A stretch of 20,077 bases of DNA from an uncultured Collinsella sp. (lineage in GTDB: Bacteria; Actinomycetota; Coriobacteriia; Coriobacteriales; Coriobacteriaceae): contig CABUUD010000025.1 in NCBI GenBank assembly GCA_902494585.1, forward strand, positions 1-20,077. The letters are read 5' to 3'. Below the pieces are notes generated by a model, which was given only the letters and a program-made list of their open reading frames with translations, ran no database searches and had not been told where the DNA came from. Shown one piece after another: positions 13,825 through 20,077 of this stretch. Both the position numbers and the translations under genes were made by a program. Position 1 is the first letter of the stretch. Each line of letters starts with the position of its first letter.

Positions 13825-14964
13825 ATGGACCAGAACCTTTTTAAATTCGACCTGATCGCCGAGGACCCGACGACGCATGCGCGTGCCGGCGTACTGCACA
13901 CCCCGCACGGCGATATCGAGACGCCGATCTTTATGCCCGTGGGCACCAAGGCAAACGTCAAGGGTATTCCTACCGAGACTGTCAAACAGCTCGGCGCCCA
14001 GATCGTGCTTGCCAACACCTATCACCTGTCCATGCGTCCCGGCGAGGACACCATCGCCGAGCTGGGCGGCCTGCACAAGTTCATGAACTGGCACGGCCCC
14101 ATTCTCACTGACTCGGGCGGCTTCCAGGTGTTCAGCCACAACGACGCCGTCAAGCTCACCGACGAGGGCGTGCGCTTTATCGTCAACGACTACGACGGCC
14201 GCCACGTGTTCTGGACGCCCGAGGACAACATGGAAATCGCCATGAAGCTCGGGTCCGATATCTGCATGCAGCTGGACCAGTGCCCGGGCTATCCCGCCAC
14301 GCGCGCCTACGTTGAGCGCGCCGTTGAGCTGTCGAGTATGTGGGCCGAGCGCTGCTATAAGGCGCATACCCGCGATGACCAGGCGCTCTTTGGCATCGTC
14401 CAGGGCGGCATGCACCTGGACCTGCGCCTGCGCTCACTGCGCCATCTGGAGGAGTGCGGTGACTTTCCCGGTTACGGCATCGGCGGCTATTCGGTGGGCG
14501 AGGACCACGAGACTATGTTCGAGACGCTGGCGCCGCTGGTTTCCGAGTACATGCCTAAGCACAAGCCGCGCTACCTCATGGGCGTTGGCAACCCTACCAC
14601 GCTCGTGCGCGGCGTTGGCGTGGGCATCGACATGTTCGACTGCGTGCTGCCGACGCGCACCGGCCGCATGGGTACGGCGTTCTCCAGTGAAGGTCGCCTT
14701 AACTTCCGCAACGCGCGCTTTGCGCACGACGACGGCCCTATCGACCCCACCTGCACCTGCCCGGTGTGCACGGGCGGCTACAGCCGTGCGCTCATCCGTC
14801 ACATGGTCACGCAGAAGGAGATGCTCGGCGGTATTCTGCTGTCGATGCACAACATCTACTACCTGCTCAACCTTATGCAGCGTGCCCGTCAGGCCATTAT
14901 CGAGGGCCGCTACGGCGCGTTTGTGAGCGACTGGATGAACAGCCCTGCGGCGGTGGACTACTAA
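13825..14964 (+). CDS. tgt: Queuine/preQ1 tRNA-guanine transglycosylase
   Basis: Tgt exchanges guanine-34 of GUN-anticodon tRNAs for preQ1. The 379-residue length is normal for bacterial enzymes. Motifs seen are ANTYHLSMRPG (63-73), LTDSGGFQVFS (94-104) with the catalytic Asp96, IVQGGMH (191-197), YLMGVGNP (250-257), GIDMFDCVLPTRTGRMGT (267-284) with the nucleophilic Asp, and the zinc site Cys310, Cys312, Cys315 and His342. The PTRTGRMG stretch differs from the more usual PTRNARNG or PTRIARNG, and one extra residue lies between the last zinc cysteine and the histidine. AAGGAG nine bases upstream supports ATG 13825. It completes a queH-queA-tgt set whose usual queA-tgt adjacency is interrupted here. 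The other upstream enzymes (QueC, QueD, QueE, QueF) are not in the window. Confidence 0.97.
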   Translation: MDQNLFKFDLIAEDPTTHARAGVLHTPHGDIETPIFMPVGTKANVKGIPTETVKQLGAQIVLANTYHLSMRPGEDTIAELGGLHKFMNWHGPILTDSGGFQVFSHNDAVKLTDEGVRFIVNDYDGRHVFWTPEDNMEIAMKLGSDICMQLDQCPGYPATRAYVERAVELSSMWAERCYKAHTRDDQALFGIVQGGMHLDLRLRSLRHLEECGDFPGYGIGGYSVGEDHETMFETLAPLVSEYMPKHKPRYLMGVGNPTTLVRGVGVGIDMFDCVLPTRTGRMGTAFSSEGRLNFRNARFAHDDGPIDPTCTCPVCTGGYSRALIRHMVTQKEMLGGILLSMHNIYYLLNLMQRARQAIIEGRYGAFVSDWMNSPAAVDY

Positions 14965-15017
14965 GAGCGGCGCGGGCGCTTGCAGAGCGCTAGCAACGGC
15001 AAGGGGCGAGCGCTGGC

Positions 15018-15073
15018 CGGTCATCACGTTCGCTAACACCGTCTGCGCGACCGATGACCGATAGCTTGCAAGC
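15018..15073 (+). other. Structured region between tgt and the LOG gene
   Basis: CGGTCATC (15018-15025) pairs with GATGACCG (15053-15060), followed by the palindrome GCTTGCAAGC (15064-15073). AGCGCT also occurs twice just upstream. This could be the 3' end of the tgt transcript or a folded leader ahead of the terminator at 15114. Evidence is pairing only. Confidence 0.35.
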
Positions 15074-15113
15074 ACTTGATGCATCGTGGGTACCATACCG
15101 AATAGTTGATGTT

Positions 15114-15161
15114 CGGGCGGGTGTTTGGCGCATGGCGTCGACCCCGCCCGTTTTTCTTTTT
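15114..15161 (+). terminator. Rho-independent terminator lying immediately before the LOG gene
   Basis: CGGGCGGG (15114-15121) pairs with CCCGCCCG (15143-15150), followed by TTTTTCTTTTT (15151-15161). It is a well-formed terminator, yet it ends only 16 bases before the LOG start codon, leaving no room for a promoter after it. It therefore either ends tgt transcripts with the LOG gene depending on readthrough, or acts as an attenuator. Confidence 0.75.
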
Positions 15162-15177
15162 CTCGATAGGAGTACCC

Positions 15178-15936
15178 ATGATTAAGAACGAGAATGTCGA
15201 GGGCGAGCCTGCCTACGACGAGACGTACCGCCGCGGCCCCGTGGTTATGCGCGGCCCCATGATTCCTAAGGACAACACCTACGCCAACCTGCTGGCGCCC
15301 GAGGAGTCGACCGACTGGCTGCATGCTGATCCGTGGCGCGTGCTGCGCATCCAGGCCGAGTTTGTCGATGGCTTTGGCGCACTTGCCGAGCTCGGGCCCG
15401 CTGTGACCATCTTCGGCAGCGCCCGCACGCCCAAGACCGATCCGCTCTATAAGGCGGCGCGCACGGTCGGCCGCAAAATCGCCCAGCGCGGCGTGGCGGT
15501 TATCACCGGCGGTGGCCCCGGCGTCATGGAGGCGGCCAACAGGGGAGCGGCGAGCGTGAACGGCAAGTCGGTCGGCTTGGGTATCGAGCTTCCGCACGAA
15601 CACGGGCTCAACAAATACGTGAACCTCGGCATGGACTTTCGTTACTTCTTTGTGCGCAAGACCATGTTCGTCAAATACAGCTCGGGCGCCATCGTGTTTC
15701 CCGGCGGCTTTGGCACGCTCGACGAGATGTTCGAGGTGCTCACGCTGGTGCAGACGCACAAGGTCAAGCGTATGCCGCTCGTTTTGGTGGGCACCGAGTA
15801 CTGGCAGGGCCTGTTCGACTGGCTCAACGGCCCGGTGATGGACGCCGGTATGATCAGTCCGCTCGATCCGGAGCTGGTGCACATTACCGACGACCTCAAC
15901 GAGGCCGTCGACATCGCCCTGAGCGGGCTGATGTAG
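15178..15936 (+). CDS. LOG-family (TIGR00730) nucleotide-binding protein, cytokinin-riboside-phosphate phosphoribohydrolase type
   Basis: LOG-family enzymes hydrolyse nucleoside 5'-monophosphates to free base and ribose 5-phosphate; the bacterial substrate is often unproven. The 252-residue protein has a Rossmann-like core from about residue 73 (GPAVTIFGSART), GVAVITGGGPGVMEAANRGA (105-124), GLGIELPHE (133-141), FRYFFVRKTMFVKYS (154-168) with the Arg-Lys pair, and the family signature PGGFGTLDE (175-183). About 70 residues precede the core, longer than in minimal LOG proteins, and the first 30 are rich in charged and proline residues. The frame is open from 15106, but AGGAG seven bases before ATG 15178 sets the start. 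It is downstream of tgt on the same strand and preceded closely by a terminator. A lysine decarboxylase label, sometimes seen for this family, would be wrong. Confidence 0.9.
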   Translation: MIKNENVEGEPAYDETYRRGPVVMRGPMIPKDNTYANLLAPEESTDWLHADPWRVLRIQAEFVDGFGALAELGPAVTIFGSARTPKTDPLYKAARTVGRKIAQRGVAVITGGGPGVMEAANRGAASVNGKSVGLGIELPHEHGLNKYVNLGMDFRYFFVRKTMFVKYSSGAIVFPGGFGTLDEMFEVLTLVQTHKVKRMPLVLVGTEYWQGLFDWLNGPVMDAGMISPLDPELVHITDDLNEAVDIALSGLM

Positions 15937-15964
15937 GGCGAGCGTGCCTGTCGTTGTAGTGATG

Positions 15965-16018
15965 AGAAGGCAGACTGATGCTATTTAACATCAGTCTGCC
16001 TTCTAAACTGGGTATACT
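15965..16018 (+). promoter_or_regulatory. Operator palindrome and promoter of the toxin-antitoxin operon
   Basis: AGAAGGCAGACTGATG (15965-15980) and CATCAGTCTGCCTTCT (15989-16004) are exact complements over 16 bases around CTATTTAA. TATACT (16013-16018) is a strong -10 box 32 bases before the antitoxin ATG. The -35 position for a 16-18 base spacer falls inside the right arm, so a protein bound to the palindrome would block polymerase. This agrees with autoregulation by RelB/DinJ-type antitoxins. No T-run follows, so it is not an obvious terminator for the LOG gene. Confidence 0.7.
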
Positions 16019-16049
16019 GATGCAAAAGACGAGGGCGAGGAGGTCGCGT

Positions 16050-16349
16050 ATGTCTACTGCAACGGTTAAGCCTACGACGGTCCGCATCGAAGAGGGGCTC
16101 AAGGAACAGGCGACTGAGCTCTTGGATACGGTTGGTCTGAGTCTCAATTCGTATCTCAACCTTGCTGTTCGGCAGCTGGTAAATCAGCAGAAGATTCCGT
16201 TTGAGATTGTGGGTCGGCCCGAAGTTCCCAACGAGGCGACGAGGCGCGCCATGGTGATCGCCGAGGCGCATGAGTTGGGGATTTTGCCGGACGACAGCCC
16301 GTCATTCAATAACGCTGATGAGCTTATATCGTTCCTCGATGAGGACTAG
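16050..16349 (+). CDS. RelB/DinJ-family antitoxin
   Basis: The product is the antitoxin of a type II toxin-antitoxin pair: it neutralises the toxin encoded just downstream and represses the operon. The 99-residue protein opens MSTATVKPTTVRIEEGLKEQ and continues with LLDTVGLSLNSYLNLAVRQL. This is the ribbon-helix-helix DNA-binding domain of RelB/DinJ, with the beta-strand TTVRIEE and two helices. VNQQKIPFEIVGRPEVPNEA then leads into the toxin-binding C-terminus. The frame is open from 15978, but GAGGAGG (16037-16043) six bases before ATG 16050 marks the start. A TATACT -10 box and a 16-bp palindrome lie upstream. The toxin gene begins two bases after the stop codon, so the two are translationally linked. 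Confidence 0.9.
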   Translation: MSTATVKPTTVRIEEGLKEQATELLDTVGLSLNSYLNLAVRQLVNQQKIPFEIVGRPEVPNEATRRAMVIAEAHELGILPDDSPSFNNADELISFLDED

Positions 16350-16351
16350 CG

Positions 16352-16660
16352 ATGTTTGAGATTAAAGTCGAGGCTCAGTTTAAGGCGGATTACAAACGGA
16401 CGATGCGCATCCATCCGCAGCTAAAAACCGAGTTTAAGGCGGCAGTCGCAGAGCTTGCAGCTCGCGGCTCGCTTCCCGCGGAATATGGCGCCCATGAGCT
16501 TTCAAGCCCGGGCGGCAATTACAACGGCCACATCGATTTCCATCTATCCGATGGCTTGGTCGATGTGGTCGTTCTCTACTTGCCGCATAAGGCTAATCCT
16601 GTGATCCGACTGGTCAGAATGGGCTCGCATGAGGAGCTGTTCCGGGGCCCGCAGGGCTGA
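16352..16660 (+). CDS. YafQ-type RelE-superfamily mRNA interferase toxin
   Basis: The toxin is expected to bind the ribosome and cleave mRNA when freed from the antitoxin, slowing translation under stress. The 102-residue protein shows the YafQ pattern: FKADYKRTMRIHPQL near the N-terminus, LPAEYGAHEL (41-50), GGNYNGHIDFHLSDGLVDVV (54-73), and RMGSHEELF (89-97) at the C-terminus. His48, His64, Asp67 and His93 align by eye with the catalytic His50, His63, Asp67 and His87 of Escherichia coli YafQ, so it appears intact. It starts two bases after the antitoxin stop and shares its promoter. A family-P palindrome begins 15 bases after its stop codon. Codon usage looks slightly less GC-rich than in neighbouring genes, which would fit acquisition, but I did not measure it. 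Confidence 0.9.
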   Translation: MFEIKVEAQFKADYKRTMRIHPQLKTEFKAAVAELAARGSLPAEYGAHELSSPGGNYNGHIDFHLSDGLVDVVVLYLPHKANPVIRLVRMGSHEELFRGPQG

Positions 16661-16675
16661 TTGCCGATTTCTAAG

Positions 16676-16738
16676 TTGCGGTGGAATAGGGATTGATTTG
16701 CGGCTGATAAGCCAAAAACAGTCCCTATTCCACCGCAA
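16676..16738. repeat. Palindromic repeat family P, copy 2
   Basis: TTGCGGTGGAATAGGGA (16676-16692) pairs perfectly with TCCCTATTCCACCGCAA (16722-16738) over 17 bases with a 29-base loop. The loop has an internal GGCT/AGCC stem. It lies between the convergent toxin and second degV genes. No T-run flanks it on either side, so intrinsic termination is doubtful. The inner arm bases (GGAATAGGGA) differ from copy 1 (GAGATAGTTC) but remain paired. Confidence 0.8.
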
Positions 16739-16753
16739 GTGATAAAGGTGCCC

Positions 16754-17614
16754 CTAGTGGATGGGCTGGTAGCGGGGGCAGTAGCTGATGGCGATGGCGT
16801 CGACGCCTACATGGGTGGCGATGGTGCAGCCGATGGGGCCGGTGCCGGCGTCTACGTAGTCCTGGCCCGCGAGCGCTTGGTTGACGAGCTCCTGCTCCTC
16901 GGTAGCGCCAGTCGTGAGCACGCGCACGCTGGAGCCCGGATGCTCGGCCAAAAATGCGAGGCAATCGGCCATGGTGTTGGCGACGATGCGCTTGGCGCCG
17001 CGGCCCTTTTTGATGGCCTTGATCTCGCCCGATTTCCACTCCGGCGAAACGGCCAGGCGAATGTTGAGCATCTGCGTCAGCTGGCCGGCGAGCTTGGGCG
17101 CGCGGCCGTTCTTAACGAGATTCTCGAGCGTGCGGGGAATCAGCAGCAGGTGGGCGTCGGGCAGCGTCGCGCGGATCTGCGCCTCGGTCTCATCCAGGCT
17201 GCGGCCGTCTTCGCGCATGGCCAGTGCGTACTCCACCAGCAGACCCTCGGCTCCCGAGCCGGTGCGCGAGTCGATGCAGCGCACATCGAGCTCGTTCGTT
17301 TCGGCCGTCAGGCTGGCGTTGGCATGGCAGGCGGACCACTCGCTGCACAGCGAGATAAAGATGGCGCTGTCGTGGCCGTCGGCGAGCACGCGGTCAAAGA
17401 GTGCCTTGAACTCGCCGGCGCTCGGCTGCGAGGTGTGCGGCAGCTGCTCGGAGCCGGCCATGCGGGCGACGTACTCCTGGGCGGTAATCTGCACCTGGTC
17501 GAGCAGGTCCTCGCCTTCGATAATCACATGCAGCGGAATCACGTAAATGCCGAGCTCTTGGGCGCGGGCGGGGGAGATGTCCGACGTGGAGTCGGTTATG
17601 ATGGCAAAAGACAT
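16754..17614 (-). CDS. Divergent DegV family protein
   Basis: The 286-residue protein begins MSFAIITDSTSDISPARAQE, the usual DegV opening strand and turn. It has LPHTSQPSAGEF (58-69), CIDSRTGSGAEG (113-124) and LENLVKNGRAPKLAGQLTQM (163-182), which corresponds to the LEYLKKGGRI segment of typical members. The head-group loop normally reading SSGLSGTY is replaced by SLCSEWSACHA (88-98), so ligand binding may differ from classical fatty-acid carriers. The frame is open from 17671, but GAAAGGTG before ATG 17614 supports the shorter start. It is divergent from the HAD phosphatase gene; the 156-base gap holds a palindromic motif and promoter elements. The other DegV in the window (1769-2659) keeps the canonical loop. 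Membership of the family is clear, function is not. Confidence 0.85.
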   Translation of the reverse strand: MSFAIITDSTSDISPARAQELGIYVIPLHVIIEGEDLLDQVQITAQEYVARMAGSEQLPHTSQPSAGEFKALFDRVLADGHDSAIFISLCSEWSACHANASLTAETNELDVRCIDSRTGSGAEGLLVEYALAMREDGRSLDETEAQIRATLPDAHLLLIPRTLENLVKNGRAPKLAGQLTQMLNIRLAVSPEWKSGEIKAIKKGRGAKRIVANTMADCLAFLAEHPGSSVRVLTTGATEEQELVNQALAGQDYVDAGTGPIGCTIATHVGVDAIAISYCPRYQPIH

Positions 17615-17691
17615 AATTGCACCTTTCGTTGGGGCGCTTGCGCGCCGCCTTCTGAGAGCAAAGTGCGACAAGTATAGTAGAGTCGTTCCAC

Positions 17692-17721
17692 ATTACTAGG
17701 TTCAATTGTTGAATAGTCAAC
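17692..17721 (-). promoter_or_regulatory. Promoter and operator-like palindromes between the second degV and the HAD gene
   Basis: On the minus strand TTGACT (17715-17720) and AGTAAT (17692-17697) are 17 bases apart, a plausible degV promoter. The same stretch contains GTTGA-ATAG-TCAAC (17708-17721) and TTCAA-TTG-TTGAA (17701-17713), overlapping palindromes that could bind a regulator of both divergent genes. GGTTCAATT plus AATAGT is shared with 1683-1702 before the first degV. Confidence 0.45.
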
Positions 17722-17770
17722 AGTTTGAAGTGTCGGTGTGGAAATCATCAACTGCGGAAGAGGGATGCCG

Positions 17771-18433
17771 ATGGAGGCACTGGAGATATACAGGCGGCCG
17801 GTCGTGCTGTTTGATTTCGATGGCACGGTGGCCGATACGGGTCGGGCGGTGATGACCTCGACGCGCAAGACGCTGGCCGCACGCGGGTTTTCGGAAGCGC
17901 AGATGGGTGACCTGCGCCGTATGATCGGGCCGCCCCTGTGGAAGAGCTTTCACGACTTTTACGGCTTTTCCCGCGAGGAGTCGCTTGTGGTGGCCGACGA
18001 GTATCGCACCTTTTTTGATGAGCTGGGACCGGAGGAGTACCCCGTGTTCGATGGGATCCCCGAGCTGCTGGATGGGCTAGCCGCCCGGGGCAAGCGTATG
18101 GCCGTGGCGACGTCGCGCATGGAGGCAAAGTGCATCGACATGGTGCGTGAGCTTGGGCTTTCTCAGTTTGAGGCGGTGGTTGGCATGAATCCGCCGCAGG
18201 GACGCGAGACCAAGGCCGATTCGGTCCGCGATGCCTTGGCAGCGCTCGGCGCGACGGCCGACGACGCCGTGATGATCGGCGATCGCTTTAACGACGTCGA
18301 GGGCGCGCACGCGATGGGCGTGCCGTGCATTGGCATCTATTCGGGCGCGGCGGCGCCGGGCGAGCACGAGGCCGCGGGCGCCGATGCGGTGGTGCACTCG
18401 GTGGCCGAGCTTGCTAAACTTTTCGCTATATAA
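17771..18433 (+). CDS. HAD-superfamily phosphatase, phosphoglycolate phosphatase-like
   Basis: The 220-residue product has all four HAD motifs: VVLFDFDGTVADTG (11-24) with the nucleophile Asp15 and Asp17, AVATSR (111-116), Lys148 in RETKADSV, and MIGDRFNDVEGA (168-179) with the metal-binding acids. The alpha-helical cap between motifs I and II is of the type seen in Gph, PpaX and pyrophosphatase-like members; substrate cannot be read from sequence. The frame is open from 17738 and there are ATGs at 17765 and 17771; GGAAGAGGG (17756-17764) is six bases from 17771, giving the start MEALEIYRRP. It is divergent from the second degV and followed 54 bases later by the M20 dipeptidase on the same strand, with that gene's own strong ribosome-binding site between them. 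The two could form an operon. Confidence 0.88.
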   Translation: MEALEIYRRPVVLFDFDGTVADTGRAVMTSTRKTLAARGFSEAQMGDLRRMIGPPLWKSFHDFYGFSREESLVVADEYRTFFDELGPEEYPVFDGIPELLDGLAARGKRMAVATSRMEAKCIDMVRELGLSQFEAVVGMNPPQGRETKADSVRDALAALGATADDAVMIGDRFNDVEGAHAMGVPCIGIYSGAAAPGEHEAAGADAVVHSVAELAKLFAI

Positions 18434-18487
18434 GTATGTGATGTGAGGGGCGGGCACGCTCGCCGCTCATTGGTAAGGAGGTCGTCC

Positions 18488-19924
18488 ATGAATCAGGTGG
18501 AGCAGAGCGTTGCCGAGTATGTCGACGAGGTCTGGGAAGATGTCGTCGCCGATATCGAGCAGCTGGTGAGCTATCCGTCTGTGGCCGTTGCTGCCGATGC
18601 GGAGCCCGGTGCGCCGTTTGGCCGCCCGGTCCGTGATGCGCTCGATTGCGCGCTCGGCATTGCGCAAAAGCTCGGCTACCAGACGAGCGACGACGAGGGC
18701 TATGTGGGCATTGCCGACATTCCCGGTCGCGGCGACAAGCAGCTCGCGACCATTTGCCATGTGGACGTGGTGCCCGCCGGTCCCGGTTGGAATACCGACC
18801 CGTTTGCGATGGAGCGTCGCGAGGGCTGGCTGCTCGGCCGCGGCGTGATCGATGACAAGGGTCCGGCGGTGTTGTCGCTCTACGCTGGCGCTTATCTGCT
18901 CAAACACGGCATTGTGCCACGCTATACCTTCCGCGCGCTGCTGGGCTGCGATGAGGAAGTTGGCATGTCCGACGTTCACCATTATCTGGAGAACTACCCC
19001 AACCCAGACTTTCTGTTTACGCCCGATGCCGAGTTCCCGGTCTGCAATGCCGAGAAGGGTCAGTTTGGGGCGACGTTTGTGAGCTCCAAGATCGACGGCG
19101 GGCGCATCGTATCGTGGAGCGGTGCCGAGGCGAGCAACGCCATTCCGTCGCAGTCTATCTGCGAGCTCGCGATTGCCGCCGATGAACTGCCGGCGCCCGT
19201 TGAGAACGCCGACCGCCTGGAGATTACGGCGCTCGATAACGGCCATGCGCAGATTTTTGCCCACGGCATTGGTGGTCATGCCTCGATGCCCGAAGGAACG
19301 ATCAATGCCGTCGGCCTCATCGTGGCGTATCTGCGTGAGGCCGAGGACGCGTTTGGTGCGCGCGACGAGCGCCTGCTGACGCCTGCCGAGCACGAGTTTG
19401 TCAAGTTTCTGGCCTTTGTGCATGCGGACGCCTATGGTCGCGGCCTGGGTATCGATGCGACGAGCGCGGCGTTTGGCCCGCTCACGTGCAACCCCGGCGT
19501 CATCCGCGTGGTGGATGGCTACATTGAGCAGGTCATCGACGTGCGCTTCCCCGATAGCACCAGTGCCGATACCATCTGCGAGCAGCTCGAGCCGCTCGTG
19601 GGCCGCTTTGGCGTGACGTATCGCGTGGGTCGCGCAAAGGTGCCGTTCTCGGTGTCTGCCGACGATCCGGCCGTGAAGGCGCTTATCGATACCTATAACG
19701 AGTTTACGGGCAAGCATGCCGAGCCCTTTGCCATGGGCGGCGGCACGTATGCGCGCAACTTTGCCCGCGCCGTCTCGTTTGGCCCCGAAGAGACCGGCCT
19801 GGAGCTGCCCGCGTGGGGCGGCCAGATGCACGGCCCCAATGAGTGCGCCAACGAGGAACAGCTTAAACAGGCGCTCAAGATCTATATTGTTGCGATCCTC
19901 CGTTTGAATGAATTAGAGCTTTAA
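18488..19924 (+). CDS. M20-family metallodipeptidase (PepV/Sapep type)
   Basis: This cytoplasmic peptidase probably cleaves dipeptides with two bound metal ions. The 478-residue length is typical for the PepV/Sapep group. Metal and catalytic residues are visible: CHVDVVPAG (90-98) with His91 and Asp93, GRGVIDDKGP (117-126) with the bridging Asp, LGCDEEVGMSD (152-162) with Glu156 and Glu157, and FTPDAEFPV (177-185) with Asp180. QMHGPNE near the end contributes His448. HGIGGHASMPEGTINA marks the inserted lid/dimerisation domain. AAGGAGGT five to six bases before ATG 18488 gives a strong start. The gene follows the HAD phosphatase in the same direction and ends 21 bases before a family-P palindrome with a T-run, its likely terminator. 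Substrate preference, such as beta-Ala-His or general dipeptides, cannot be told. Confidence 0.92.
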   Translation: MNQVEQSVAEYVDEVWEDVVADIEQLVSYPSVAVAADAEPGAPFGRPVRDALDCALGIAQKLGYQTSDDEGYVGIADIPGRGDKQLATICHVDVVPAGPGWNTDPFAMERREGWLLGRGVIDDKGPAVLSLYAGAYLLKHGIVPRYTFRALLGCDEEVGMSDVHHYLENYPNPDFLFTPDAEFPVCNAEKGQFGATFVSSKIDGGRIVSWSGAEASNAIPSQSICELAIAADELPAPVENADRLEITALDNGHAQIFAHGIGGHASMPEGTINAVGLIVAYLREAEDAFGARDERLLTPAEHEFVKFLAFVHADAYGRGLGIDATSAAFGPLTCNPGVIRVVDGYIEQVIDVRFPDSTSADTICEQLEPLVGRFGVTYRVGRAKVPFSVSADDPAVKALIDTYNEFTGKHAEPFAMGGGTYARNFARAVSFGPEETGLELPAWGGQMHGPNECANEEQLKQALKIYIVAILRLNELEL

Positions 19925-19945
19925 GGTCTCGCGGTTTCCCAATCT

Positions 19946-20025
19946 AAGTTGCGGTGGAATAGTTCCTAGAATGGGCCATTTGATGGCCAAGCAGGAACTA
20001 TTTCACCGCAACTTTGTTTTTATTG
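19946..20025 (+). terminator. Palindromic repeat family P, copy 3; likely terminator of the dipeptidase gene
   Basis: The 22-base arms 19946-19967 and 19993-20014 pair throughout, with one G-T wobble. The loop contains GGCCAT-TTG-ATGGCC. TTTGTTTTTATTGG follows on the plus strand, giving a rho-independent terminator. The downstream TTTTTATTGGTG matches the minus-strand flank of copy 1 (complement of 10538-10550). I see no gene in the last 50 bases of the window. Confidence 0.8.
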
Positions 20026-20077
20026 GTGTAAAAGGCGGGTCATGCTTGGGGGCGGGCTTGTTATTCGTTTGTAAAGC

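Noticed and set aside
14434..15882. 482-codon minus-strand frame spanning the end of tgt and the LOG gene
   Set aside because: It overlaps two well-supported plus-strand genes and a terminator; a His/Arg/Val-rich composition is typical of antisense frames in GC-rich DNA.
17699..17721. GGTTCAATT as a tRNA T-arm
   Set aside because: No acceptor, D or anticodon stems can be formed around it; the surrounding palindromes fit a promoter region instead.

Overview
The window looks like chromosomal DNA of a GC-rich Coriobacteriia member, most likely Collinsella or a close relative. Two things suggest this: an SDR very like gut bile-acid 12alpha-hydroxysteroid dehydrogenases as I remember them, and intergenic spaces packed with palindromic repeats. 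No database was searched, so the assignment is an inference. Sixteen protein genes are called. The first (class III fructose-bisphosphatase) is cut by the left edge. I see no rRNA or tRNA gene, no CRISPR array and no transposase.

Layout. 1-5351: fbp (minus), a DegV lipid-binding protein (plus), a conserved TIM-barrel-like protein of unknown role (minus), a 56-residue membrane protein (plus) and a NOL1/NOP2/Sun rRNA m5C methyltransferase (minus). 5352-7653: a complex 37-bp inverted repeat, then a methionyl-tRNA synthetase-type gene (minus). 7786-14964: a DUF3267 membrane metallopeptidase-like gene followed by queuosine genes queH, queA and tgt. Between queA and tgt sit a large coiled-coil tail-anchored protein (minus) and the SDR (plus). 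15178-19924: LOG-family phosphoribohydrolase, a RelB/YafQ-type toxin-antitoxin pair, a second divergent DegV (minus), an HAD phosphatase and an M20 dipeptidase.

Functional links. QueH (epoxyqueuosine to queuosine), QueA (adds the epoxycyclopentane from SAM) and Tgt (exchanges the tRNA base) are three consecutive chemical functions of tRNA queuosine synthesis. The m5C methyltransferase and the MetRS-like enzyme add to a translation theme. The toxin-antitoxin pair has its own promoter with a 16-bp palindrome over the -35 region.

The most unusual content is between genes. A roughly 165-nt structured element occurs twice, directly after queA and directly before tgt. Its first hairpin is identical in both copies, while three other stems have changed sequence in a base-pair-preserving way, which is good evidence for selected structure. 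A second family of 63-69-nt palindromes with a 29-nt spacer occurs three times at gene 3' ends, again with compensatory arm changes. A third motif (TGATTNTTCTGGGACGGGGAT) forms the 37-bp inverted repeat and recurs at the queH start. These families, and the 3-kb block between the two copies of the structured element, are what most deserves a second look.
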